Source: Rhizobiaceae bacterium (GTDB taxonomy: Bacteria > Pseudomonadota > Alphaproteobacteria > Rhizobiales > Rhizobiaceae). From it: a stretch of DNA of 64,000 nucleotides. How positions within the stretch are numbered: the stretch's first letter is position 1; every line of letters begins with the position of its first letter. Below are positions 35,999 through 45,100 of this stretch, piece by piece. Under the pieces are notes generated by a model. It did no database searches and had not been told where the DNA came from. It was given only the letters and a program-made list of their open reading frames with translations. The stretch lies in contig JABABQ010000072.1 of the NCBI GenBank assembly GCA_014238155.1, positions 105,896-169,895 on the forward strand, given 5' to 3'. The position numbers and the translations under genes are program-made.

Positions 35999-36667
35999 TT
36001 GTCTCGTTGCAAGTGACACCAGTTCAGCAACATGGATATTCAGCGCCTCAATGACCGTGTATCCGGGCTGTTGATTATCAAATGCCAGGCCAAGATCAGT
36101 GCCGGCCAGAAGTATGGCCTCGGCCCCTTGATCTTCAATCATCTGCGCGCCAGCGCGTAAGAACGTGGTGCGTGTGTCCGCGGTGCATTCTCCGGTCATG
36201 GCCATCTTCATGTAGGCGTTACCCAGTTGCTCCACATTGCTTTGCGGTATCACCGTCTTGACCTTATCCAGTTGATTAAAAAGGTGAGACGATAAAACCG
36301 GAGGGCTTCCCAACAATCCAATTGTTTTCAATCCATGAGCTTCACAATACCGATCTATGGGTTCGATGGCGCTGATCAGCGGCAGAGGGGAAAGCTGGAC
36401 CGTTTGCTTGAAACAAAAATGACCAGTCAGGGCGGTGATGGTCGCGACATCGCATCCAGCCCCTTCAAGTTGCCGTATATGATTGGCAAACACCGCCGCC
36501 TGGGCGTCATAATCCTGGGTCGTGGCGTTAGTGCCCAGCACCGCCACATCGGCATGGACAATGGTCAGTTCCAGCGGTAGTTGGGCGGCTTTGAATTCCG
36601 ATACCAAGCGGCCATAATAGGCAATAGTCGCCGCCGGGCCGATGCCACCGATCAAACCTATATGCAT
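35987..36667 (-). CDS. Aspartate/glutamate racemase-fold protein lacking the catalytic cysteines
   Basis: 226-aa Asp/Glu racemase superfamily protein with N-terminus MHIGLIGGIGPAATIAYYGR. Active members have one Cys in a C/ANTxH motif and a second in a GCTE motif. Here the first region reads TALTGHFC (about 78-85) and the second LAGTDLG (Thr at about 190), so both catalytic Cys positions are lost. It may be a non-racemising paralogue or use another chemistry. ATG 36667 is favoured by AAGGAG/AAGGGG just upstream. It lies downstream of tetR on the same strand, 31 bp away. Confidence 0.8.
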   Translation of the reverse strand: MHIGLIGGIGPAATIAYYGRLVSEFKAAQLPLELTIVHADVAVLGTNATTQDYDAQAAVFANHIRQLEGAGCDVATITALTGHFCFKQTVQLSPLPLISAIEPIDRYCEAHGLKTIGLLGSPPVLSSHLFNQLDKVKTVIPQSNVEQLGNAYMKMAMTGECTADTRTTFLRAGAQMIEDQGAEAILLAGTDLGLAFDNQQPGYTVIEALNIHVAELVSLATRQSVV

Positions 36668-36698
36668 TCCCCTTGTGCTCCTTGTGATCAAGTTGGAT

Positions 36699-37316
36699 TT
36701 ACCTGTCAGATTTGGATGTTAATTCATCATGGGTCTTAGCGGCAATGTAAGTTTCGATGAGACGATCAATCAGCGAAAGTGTCGTTTCGTGACGCGCCAA
36801 CCGTCCCGCAGTGGCAAGCGCAGTAATTCCGTAGAGCGATGCCCACAGGAGATTGGCATCGAGATTGCGACTGGCCAGCTCATCGGCTTTGAAGAAAGAA
36901 GCAATTGCTTTTTCAACCACCCCAACGAGTTTGCCGACACTGTCGAAATAGGCGTCTTGCCTTCGGTAGCCTGTTGGCAATTTATGGTCGATCACAGCAT
37001 CCCAAAGCTGCGGATTTTCCTGCGTGAAGTGAATATAGAGATGAGACAATTTGCGCAGACTGTCAGCTGCATCATCGTCCAGGTCGAGTTGATCACACAT
37101 TGATCGAACATGGTCGATGGTCTCAATGTTCAACTGCTCGATCAGTTGGTCGACATTGTCGAATACCTGATACAGCGAGCCAACTGTATAGCCAATCTCC
37201 TTGGCGATACCACGCGTTGTCAGGCCACTTAGTCCTTTTTCCAGAACGATCTTTCGGGCGGCATCCAGCGCCATTCGGCGAAGCTGCTCGGGCGTGTGTT
37301 CAGCTCTTCTTCCCAA
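36699..37316 (-). CDS. TetR-family transcriptional regulator
   Basis: About 205 aa from TTG 37316. The helix-turn-helix covers TPEQLRRMALDAARKIVLEK and LTTRGIAKEIGYTVGSLYQV, followed by a ligand-binding helical domain resembling TetR_C_33/WHG types. The frame stays open to 37433, and TTG 37340 is another candidate. A promoter (TTGAAA at 37373-37378, TATCAA at 37350-37355, 17-bp spacer) with an operator between the boxes lies upstream of 37345, which argues against the longest form. The same operator motif occurs three times before the lplT-aas genes, so it likely represses both. Confidence 0.87.
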   Translation of the reverse strand: MGRRAEHTPEQLRRMALDAARKIVLEKGLSGLTTRGIAKEIGYTVGSLYQVFDNVDQLIEQLNIETIDHVRSMCDQLDLDDDAADSLRKLSHLYIHFTQENPQLWDAVIDHKLPTGYRRQDAYFDSVGKLVGVVEKAIASFFKADELASRNLDANLLWASLYGITALATAGRLARHETTLSLIDRLIETYIAAKTHDELTSKSDR

Positions 37317-37349
37317 TCTGGTGATTCCATTTAGCAACAATTGAGACGC

Positions 37350-37378
37350 TTGATATATTGAACATCGTTTGATTTCAA
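37350..37378 (-). promoter_or_regulatory. tetR promoter with embedded TGAAC-N3-GTTYR operator
   Basis: Read on the reverse strand, TTGAAA (37373-37378) and TATCAA (37350-37355) are 17 bp apart. On the forward strand TGAACATCGTTTG (37359-37371) between them matches the TGAAC-N3-GTTCA motif found before lplT, with two changes in the right arm. This fits autoregulation by the TetR protein. Confidence 0.55.
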
Positions 37379-37551
37379 GGTTCCGCGGGCATTGGAGATT
37401 TCTTTTTATGTGACTCCCAATTTTGTATCTCACTGAAAAAGAACATTATTTTTTATTCTGAGAATCAGAAATGTTTTTAATGAACGCCAAATTAGTCTGC
37501 CGAAAACTGCGCCACTTATCGACAGGCAGGATTGGAAACAGGAAGTACCCG

Positions 37552-37943
37552 GTGAAAAGGAAATCAAAAAACTGCTCGGAGTTATTGGAGCAATCCTTTG
37601 TGTTGGTGCTGCTGTTGGACTTTATGACGGTGATAAAATTGTGCGCCTGATGAACGTGAACACGCTGTTTGACCAAGATCGCATCGTTTCAAATTTCTCA
37701 AATATCCAGGACATGTTTTTGACGACCAGCCTGAATGCAGCCAGTGACGTGATCGACTGGCCTGAAGCACGGGAGCCTCTTGCTGAGTTTTGTCGGTTTG
37801 AAGGAAAAACCAAATTATTCACCGACTGGGTGGAGCAGACCAGCACGAAACCATCGGGATGTTCCGCGCAATTTCACGTCGCAACGCTGCTTGAATTTAT
37901 GGTCGGCAACGAGAGGGGCGTCATGGCCGTTGAAGGTCTGTGA
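37552..37943 (+). pseudogene. Remnant of a serine hydrolase (beta-lactamase class C-like) gene
   Basis: The stretch encodes a membrane-anchored N-terminus (KKLLGVIGAILCVGAAVGLYD), then VRLMNVNTLFDQDRIVSNFS. I recognise this as the start of a family of beta-lactamase/6-aminohexanoate-dimer-hydrolase-type serine hydrolases normally well over 350 aa. The reading frame stops at 37943, before the catalytic SxxK region. A candidate GTG start (37552) with AGGAAG upstream is out of frame with this segment by one base, at an A-run near 37566-37571. It is therefore both frameshifted and truncated. It lies between tetR and its target operon. Confidence 0.6.
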
Positions 37944-38129
37944 CACGTAGTTGTTTCATGCTGCCGCGCTGCAGGTGTGAATCACTCGCTGCAATTTCCA
38001 ACACAATTCAAAAAAGCCCTCTTCCGGCGGTCTTTTAGAGGAAATAATTTTCTGAAAACTTCCACGAAATGGCACGATTTTCCAATTTACTCTTTTAGAA
38101 CAACGCAGTAAGGAGGCTCAGGATATATT

Positions 38130-38200
38130 TGAACAGCGTTCATTTTTTTCTTGAACGATGTTCAATTATGACTTATGTTAATTTTACTGAACAACGTTTA
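38130..38200 (+). promoter_or_regulatory. Three tandem TGAAC-N3-GTTCA operators at the lplT-aas promoter
   Basis: Sites are TGAACAGCGTTCA (38130-38142, perfect), TTGAACGATGTTCAA (38151-38165, perfect 6-3-6) and TGAACAACGTTTA (38188-38200, one mismatch). A candidate promoter, TTGAAC (38151-38156) and TATGTT (38174-38179) with a 17-bp spacer, is overlapped by the middle site. The same motif lies in the tetR promoter, so the TetR protein is the likely repressor of the lipid-remodelling operon. Confidence 0.65.
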
Positions 38201-38217
38201 ATTAGAGGAATAGTCCC

Positions 38218-38343
38218 ATGATCGCATCAGACCTTGTCAACCACACCATCTTCCTAGATTCTTGGATGTTAGCTCAAGGCCAGGCAATGTTTTGGGCGTC
38301 AGTTGATTTTATTTTGCATTGCCTGGGGATGGGCCGGGTATGA
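38218..38343 (+). CDS. Small ORF (41 aa) translationally coupled to lplT
   Basis: ATG 38218, preceded by GAGGAA 8 bp upstream, opens a 41-codon frame. Its TGA (38341-38343) overlaps the lplT ATG (38340-38342) as ATGA. The peptide begins MIASDLVNHTIFLDSWMLAQ; it is moderately hydrophobic, with no recognised domain. The TetR operators lie directly upstream of this ORF, so it is the first reading frame of the transcript. It may be a real small membrane peptide or a leader that controls lplT translation. Not recognised in any family I know. Confidence 0.5.
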   Translation: MIASDLVNHTIFLDSWMLAQGQAMFWASVDFILHCLGMGRV

Positions 38344-39668
38344 GGGATCAATTGCACCTGTTGCGGTCGCAGAGATTTCTCCCGCTTTTTATCACCCAGT
38401 TCTTCGGGGCCTTTAACGACAACGCTTTCAAAAATGCTTTCCTGATCTGGTTTACCTATGACGTCGCCGTGCGTACCGGCCTGGACGGACCAACCATGGT
38501 TACATTGGCCGCGGGATTGTTCATTCTTCCGTTTTTTCTGTTTTCCGCAACTGCGGGTCAATTGGCCGACAAACTGGAAAAGTCACGATTTACCCAACGT
38601 TTGAAACTGATCGAAATTGGCCTCATGGTGACGGCGTCTTTGTTTTTCTATCTGCAGAATATCTACGGCCTGTTGCTGGTTCTGTTCATGATGGGCGTTC
38701 AATCAACGTTCTTTGGACCGATCAAATACAGTCTGCTGCCCGAACATCTTGAAGATGATGAATTGATCGGCGGTAATGCTTTGATCGAGGCCGGGACATT
38801 CCTGTCGATCCTGCTGGGCACCATATTCGGCGGCCTGGTTGTCAGGACCGAATATGGACTGCCGCTTCTGGCCGCCTTTCTGATTGGCTTTTCGATTATT
38901 GGATGGATGGGGAGTCGAAAAATACCGGCGACTCCGGTGAGCGATCCCAACGTAAAAATTGGCTGGAACATCTTTCGCGAGACCTGGCAAATCACCAAAT
39001 TTGCCCGTCAGGAACACAGCGTCTGGTTGTCGATCATTGGCATATCCTGGTTCTGGTTTGTTGGCGCAACATTCCTCACCCAGTTTCCCGTTTTCACCAG
39101 CGATGTCATTGGCGGCAATGAGCACATTGTTACGCTCTTCCTGGCTTTGTTTTCGATTGGCATCTGTGTTGGCTCTGTTCTTTGCAACAAGTTGTTAAAG
39201 GGAGAAATCAACGGCAAACTGGTTCCCTATGGTTCATCTGGCATGACGGTTTCAATCGCAATATTTGTCATTGCCGCCTATCAGTTTGGTGTCGACCGTG
39301 CCGCCTACATCAATCAGACCGCCGCCGTTGCTGCGCATGAACTTGGTTTGGCGGAATTTCTCGGCATCGGCGTTTCCAGCTGGGGCATCATGGTTGGATT
39401 ACTGGGGTTGGCCATATCTGCCGGCCTCTACATCGTGCCGCTCTACGCCATCATGCAGCATCGAAGCGAAGATCGAATCCTGTCGCGTGTGATTGCCGCG
39501 AGCAACGTTATCGGTGCCTTCTTCATGGTGGTTGCCAGCGTGATGGTTGCCGCCTTGTATTCTATAAATTTCACCTCAGTTCAGGTTCTGCTTTTGGTTG
39601 GCCTGATGAATATCCCAGCGTTCTTTGTGGTTCGCAGCATTGTCAGCCGGAGATTGAAAGATGCTTAA
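38340..39668 (+). CDS. lplT: LplT-like lysophospholipid transporter (MFS)
   Basis: 442-aa major facilitator protein with about 12 hydrophobic segments. The N-terminus reads FITQFFGAFNDNAFKNAFLI, a signature of the LplT group that flips lysophospholipids across the inner membrane for re-acylation. The start is ATG 38340, coupled to the small upstream ORF. TTG 38319 would add seven residues and is less likely. It overlaps aas by 8 bp, matching the lplT-aas arrangement of other proteobacteria. Expression is probably repressed by the TetR protein upstream. Confidence 0.87.
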   Translation: MRDQLHLLRSQRFLPLFITQFFGAFNDNAFKNAFLIWFTYDVAVRTGLDGPTMVTLAAGLFILPFFLFSATAGQLADKLEKSRFTQRLKLIEIGLMVTASLFFYLQNIYGLLLVLFMMGVQSTFFGPIKYSLLPEHLEDDELIGGNALIEAGTFLSILLGTIFGGLVVRTEYGLPLLAAFLIGFSIIGWMGSRKIPATPVSDPNVKIGWNIFRETWQITKFARQEHSVWLSIIGISWFWFVGATFLTQFPVFTSDVIGGNEHIVTLFLALFSIGICVGSVLCNKLLKGEINGKLVPYGSSGMTVSIAIFVIAAYQFGVDRAAYINQTAAVAAHELGLAEFLGIGVSSWGIMVGLLGLAISAGLYIVPLYAIMQHRSEDRILSRVIAASNVIGAFFMVVASVMVAALYSINFTSVQVLLLVGLMNIPAFFVVRSIVSRRLKDA

Positions 39669-41802
39669 GAGCTTTCTCAAACTAATTTTCAAAACTCTCT
39701 ACCGGGTAGAGGTAACAGGAATGGACAATTACAAGGCCGCCGGAAAGCGCATTGTCATTGTCGCCAATCATCTGTCATTTTTGGATGGGCTGCTGCTGGC
39801 TTTGTTTTTGCCAGGAAGACCAATGTTTGCAATCGACAGCAAGATCGCCACTCAGTGGTACATAAAGCTGTTCAGCAATCTTGTGCGGCTGTTTCCGTTG
39901 GACTCGACCAGTCCGATGGCGACCAAGGCGATGATCAAAGAAATTCGCAAAGATCGCCAATGTGTGATTTTTCCCGAAGGTCGTATCACCATTACCGGTT
40001 CCCTCATGAAAGTCTATGAAGGCCCTGGCATGATCGCCGACAAGGCGGACGCCATGATTTTACCGATCCGCATAGAAGGGGCGCAATACACACCATTTTC
40101 TCGCCTGAAGGGCAAAGTTCGCCTGCGTTGGTTCCCGAAAATTACGCTTTCGATGCTGCCGCCACAACGGTTTGAAATTGCAGAAGAGATCAAAGGCCGC
40201 CGCAGAAGGATGGCTGCCGGACTCAAATTGTACGATCTGATGTGCGAAATGCTGTTTGATTCGTCAAATCTGAAACAGACGATTTTCAGCTCAATCCTGG
40301 ATCAAAAACACATTCATGGCCGCAAACACCAGGTTGCTGAAGATCCGAAGCGGGATCCGATAAATTATGGCGACCTGATCGCACGGAGTTTCATCCTGGG
40401 AGACAAGATTTCCAAGGTGACTGATGGTGGTGAAGGCGAATATGTTGGGCTGATGCTGCCCAATATGGTGACTTCGGTAATCACCTTCTTCGCCCTGCAG
40501 GCCCATGGGCGGGTGCCGGCAATGCTGAACTTTTCGACCGGCGCTCAAAGCCTGCTTGCCGCCTGTCGTGGCGCGGAAATAAAAACTGTCATAACTTCAA
40601 GGCAATTCATAAACACCGCCAAATTGTCACCCTTGACTGATGCACTTGAGGAGCAGGGGATCAACATTGTCTATCTTGAAGATGTCGGAAAAACGGTGAC
40701 CACTTTTGACAAAATCAAAGGGTTGATTGCCAGCTATATTCCGGAGTTCACCTATAACAGAATTTGCTCCCGTTCTGCCGAAGACCCTGCGGTCATATTG
40801 TTTACATCGGGTTCAGAAGGGACCCCAAAGGGTGTCGTGCTTTCCCATGAAAACATACAGGCCAATCGTTTTCAGCTGGCATCCCGCGTTGACTTCGGCC
40901 CGACCGATATTGTGTTCAATGCCTTGCCAATATTCCATTCGTTCGGCCTTACGGGTGGCACCTTGTTGCCGATGCTTTCTGGTATTCGGACTTTTCTTTA
41001 TCCATCGCCTCTGCATTACCGGATCGTGCCAGAGCTGATCTATGCCTCCAACGCAACAATCATGTTCGGCACCGACACATTTCTCTCCGGCTATGCCCGG
41101 TTCGCCAACCCTTATGACTTTTATTCCTTGCGCTATGTATTTGCTGGTGCGGAAAAATTGAAGGACGAAACCCGCAAACTGTGGTCGGAAAAATATGGTG
41201 TGCGCATTTTGGAAGCCTACGGTGCAACCGAAACCTCGCCGGCACTGTCGGCCAATACGGCAATGCACAACCGTCCAGGTACTGTCGGCAGATTGTTGCC
41301 GGGCATCAGATCGCGATTACAGGATGTTCCGGGAATTGAAGAAGGTGGCAAGTTGATAGTCAGCGGCGCCAACATCATGCTGGGCTATCTCTATGCGGAC
41401 AATCCCGGTGTTCTGGTCAGGCCGGAAAATGGCGAATATGACACCGGTGATATTGTCGATCTCGATTCTGAAGGTTATGTGACCATTAAGGGACGTGCAA
41501 AACGCTTTGCCAAAATTGCCGGTGAAATGGTTTCACTGACCGCGGTGGAGGCCTATCTCGCCGAGCTGTGGCCGGAATACCAAAGCGCTGTGGTGGCTAT
41601 ACCCGACAACAAAAAGGGCGAGGCATTGGTTCTCGTGACCAACAACAAAGATGCCACTCGAGAGGCAATCAGTGCATTTGCCAAACAACAGGGTATTGGT
41701 GAACTGGCTGTTCCAAGAATCATAAATTTTGTCGACGAATTGCCGGTATTGGGCACCGGCAAGACTGACTACGTGGCTCTTGCCGCTTCTGTTGCCAATT
41801 AG
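39661..41802 (+). CDS. aas: Aas-like bifunctional acyltransferase / acyl-ACP(CoA) synthetase
   Basis: 713-aa fusion. The N-terminal PlsC-type acyltransferase has VANHLSFLDGLLLALF (NHxSxxD motif, about 36-42) and IFPEGRITITG. The C-terminal AMP-binding domain has VILFTSGSEGTPKGVVLS (about 379-396), EAYGATETSP and the YDTGDIVDLDSEGYVTIKGR region. It re-acylates lysophosphatidylethanolamine using activated fatty acid. Length is close to E. coli Aas (719 aa). The gene overlaps lplT by 8 bp. Acyl donor and lipid specificity are inferred from the family. Confidence 0.88.
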   Translation: MLKSFLKLIFKTLYRVEVTGMDNYKAAGKRIVIVANHLSFLDGLLLALFLPGRPMFAIDSKIATQWYIKLFSNLVRLFPLDSTSPMATKAMIKEIRKDRQCVIFPEGRITITGSLMKVYEGPGMIADKADAMILPIRIEGAQYTPFSRLKGKVRLRWFPKITLSMLPPQRFEIAEEIKGRRRRMAAGLKLYDLMCEMLFDSSNLKQTIFSSILDQKHIHGRKHQVAEDPKRDPINYGDLIARSFILGDKISKVTDGGEGEYVGLMLPNMVTSVITFFALQAHGRVPAMLNFSTGAQSLLAACRGAEIKTVITSRQFINTAKLSPLTDALEEQGINIVYLEDVGKTVTTFDKIKGLIASYIPEFTYNRICSRSAEDPAVILFTSGSEGTPKGVVLSHENIQANRFQLASRVDFGPTDIVFNALPIFHSFGLTGGTLLPMLSGIRTFLYPSPLHYRIVPELIYASNATIMFGTDTFLSGYARFANPYDFYSLRYVFAGAEKLKDETRKLWSEKYGVRILEAYGATETSPALSANTAMHNRPGTVGRLLPGIRSRLQDVPGIEEGGKLIVSGANIMLGYLYADNPGVLVRPENGEYDTGDIVDLDSEGYVTIKGRAKRFAKIAGEMVSLTAVEAYLAELWPEYQSAVVAIPDNKKGEALVLVTNNKDATREAISAFAKQQGIGELAVPRIINFVDELPVLGTGKTDYVALAASVAN

Positions 41803-41845
41803 CGATTGGGTCTGACGAAGTGGCAGCGGGAACTGGTGGTGGTGA

Positions 41846-42025
41846 CTATGGTGCGGGTGCGGCCGAGCTCACGGCTCCTTCCACACTGGTATAAAGGGTG
41901 TTCACTTCCTGACCAGTATCCGCCATTCCGATAATTGCGACAATCGACACCAACACAGCCGCCAATCCGTATTCAATTGCGGTGGCGCCGCACTCGTCTT
42001 TCAAAAACTTTCTAACAAGCATCAT
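41846..42025 (-). CDS. Flp family type IVb pilin
   Basis: 59-aa prepilin. A short basic leader (MMLVRKFLKDECG) is followed by the Flp cleavage and assembly motif ATAIEYGLAAVLVSIVAIIG, with Glu five residues after the processed Gly, and a hydrophobic helix. ATG 42025 or 42022 is the start; an upstream in-frame extension to 42094 is unlikely. It would be processed by a TadV/CpaA-type peptidase and secreted by a Tad system. No tad/cpa genes lie in the window, so it is an orphan pilin here. Confidence 0.85.
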   Translation of the reverse strand: MMLVRKFLKDECGATAIEYGLAAVLVSIVAIIGMADTGQEVNTLYTSVEGAVSSAAPAP

Positions 42026-42165
42026 GCTGCAATCCCCATTCCCAGACAAATTCCGGCAATTGCCGGAATTGATGGTTGGAAATTTAAGGGTCATTCCTCC
42101 ATTTCAAGTTTAGGAACATGGTTACCGGAATGTGTCATCATCTCATGAATTATTCACTGCATAAG

Positions 42166-45100
42166 TCAATCGATCATGGCGAGAGCTTGATTGATCTTGA
42201 GCTTTTGTTCCTGAACGGCGCTTTCCAGAACCGGCCCAAATCCTCTCATCTCCATCGGTGATGTCAGGATGGTTGAAAGCATGTCTTGATCGGCAGTGCC
42301 ATTCGCCGCAACTGTTTGCAGGACGTCTTCGTACCAACCGATGAGATTGCGCTGCATCTTGCGCTCCGACAGATAACCGAATGGATCGAAAACTGTTCCC
42401 CGGAGTCGCTTCAGTCGCGCCAGGGTAAATAGGGCAGGGCGTATCCACGGCCCAAATTCGATCTTGCGCGGTCGACCTCGCGCATCCTTGCCATTGGTCA
42501 ACAGGGGTGGTGCCAAGTGGTATCGGATCTTGTAGTCACCCGTGAACTTGGATTTGAGTTCGGCGTCGAAATCCATTTGCGTGTGAAGCCGGGCCACTTC
42601 GTATTCGTCCTTGTACACCATCAGTTTAAAAAGCGATTTTGCTGCCATACTGCCAAACGCCTGCTTCTTGTCATCCGACAGCGCCTGCACAAATCTGGTG
42701 ATTGTCTCTTGATAACGCTTGGCATAGGCCTCGTTTTGATAATCGATCAGGAATTTGGCCCGCTGTGTGACCAGACTTTGCAAATCGGGCTCGATGGGCT
42801 GCGGTTCTGTTATGTGCCGTGTGATCTGATTGGGATCATCGGCCAGCAACCTCCCGATAGAAACTGCGCGCTTGTTCTCGGCCACCTTTACCCCGTTGAG
42901 TTCAATGGCCCGATCAAGGGCGTCAAAGCCGATTGGAACCATCCCTTTCTGCCAGGCCAGACCGAGCATGATCGAGTTGGCGTATACCGCGTTACCCAGA
43001 AGGGCTTCTGCTATCTGGTTTGCATTGATGGATGTGACTTGCTGACTGCCCACAGCTGAGCGTATGGCCGCCTCTCGTGTTTTCACTTCCAGACTTGCAT
43101 CCCGCGTCAGCACCAGATCACCAGTTGGCATTTCTGCTGTGTTCAACGCGATTTGGGTGCCGGTGCGATAGCAGTGCGATGCCTTGGAAGAGGAAGTTAC
43201 GACGATATCGCATCCGATGACCGCTTCGGCCGCCCCCTGTTCAAGCCGCACCTGGTTGAGGTCGGCAGGATCAGTCGCGAACCGAATATAACTGAGAACC
43301 GTTCCGAATTTTTGTGCAAACCCAGTGAAGTCAAGCAAACTGGTCCCGCGTCCTTCCAGATGAGCAGCCATCGTGATGAGCGCGCCAATTGTGATAACAC
43401 CGGTTCCACCAACTCCCGCGACCAACAGGTTGTAAGGCCGGTCGAGATTCGCCGGTTGTGGTTTTGAAAGTCTGGTTGCCAGTTCTTCGATCTGTAAATC
43501 GGGTAAGTCCGGCGTCGCCCGTTCAGCGTTTTCAACTGTCACGAAACTGGGGCAAAAGCCGTTGAGGCAGGAAAAATCCTTGTTGCAGGATGAGAGATTT
43601 ATTTGTCGTTTTCGACCAAATTCCGTTTCACGCGGTTCGACCGACAAACAGTTGCTCTCAATCGAACAATCGCCGCAACCTTCGCAAACAAGAGGGTTGA
43701 TATAGGCATAACGTTTCGGATCCTCGATTGACCCTCGTTTGCGGCGCCGTCGTTTCTCAGTTGCGCAGGCCTGATCGTAGATAAGGACGCTGACCCCTTC
43801 TACCCGGCGCATTTCGCGTTGTATCAAATCCAGTTCCCGCCGATCGTCGAACGTCGTGTGTCGGGGGAACTCCGATTTGGTGAATTTTTGTATGTCATCT
43901 GAAACGATCGCTACCCGTTCCACACCTTCGGCACGGCAGGCCTGGGCAATATTGGCAACGCTGATTGGGCCATCGACTGGCTGACCACCGGTCATCGCAA
44001 CCGCTTCATTATAGAGAATTTTGAAGGTTATATTGGTGTTTGCAGCAACCGCCTGACGTATCGCCAGCGACCCCGAATGATACCAGGTCCCTTCTCCCAG
44101 ATTTTGAAATATATGGCCGCCACCGCTAAATTTCGATCGGGTGATCCACGGCACGCCCTCTCCACCCATCTGCGCGTAGCCTTCGGTATCCCGGTCCATC
44201 CAGCTGGCCATGACATGGCAACCAATGCCAGATGCAGCACGACTACCTTCAGGGACTTTGGTGGATGTGTTGTGCGGGCAACCGGAGCAAAAATAGGGAG
44301 TGCGCGCCGCGCCACCAATTTGCAATTGGATGGGCTTTGGACGTGTGAGTTTTTCTGCTGTGCCTAAAAAATTTTGCTTTGGGAAAAACCGGTTCAGTCG
44401 TTCCGCTACGATGGATACGAGGGCCAATGGATTGAGTTCACCGGTCCAGGGCACCAGATCACGGCTGGCATTGGCGTCGTGTTTGCCAACCATTTTCGCA
44501 GGCTTGTCGCCTGGCCAATCATAGAAATACTCCTTGAACTGGCTCTCGATGATCCCGCGCTTTTCCTCGACCACCAGCACTTCTTCTTTGCCGCGTACGA
44601 ATGCCAAAGCATCGCGTCTCGCCAATGGCCAAACCATGCCGACCTTGTAGATATCGATGCCCAGCTTTCTGCATTTTGCTTCGTTGAGGCCGAGCAGACG
44701 CAAAGCTTCCATCAGGTCCAAATGACCCTTGCCGGTTGTCACAATGCCGAAACTGGCATCCTTGATATCGTAGATTCGCTTGTCGATTGAGTTCGCATCG
44801 ACGAAGGCTTCTACGGCCTTAAGTTTGTATTCAATGCGGGATTCTATTTCTGGACTGGGCAGGTCGCTTCGTCTCACGTGCAGCCCGCCGAGGGGTGTTT
44901 CGATTTCGGGAAAACTGAACTTACGGTCCGGTTGCAGTTTCACAGAGCGACCCGATTCCACGGTTTCCGATATGGCTTTGAAGCCAACCCAGGTTCCGGT
45001 GAAGCGCGACAGCGCAATGCCATATTCTCCAAAGGTGAGAAATTCCTCCACCGAAGCCGGATTCAGGGTCGGCATATACCAGGTCATGAAGGCGACGTCC

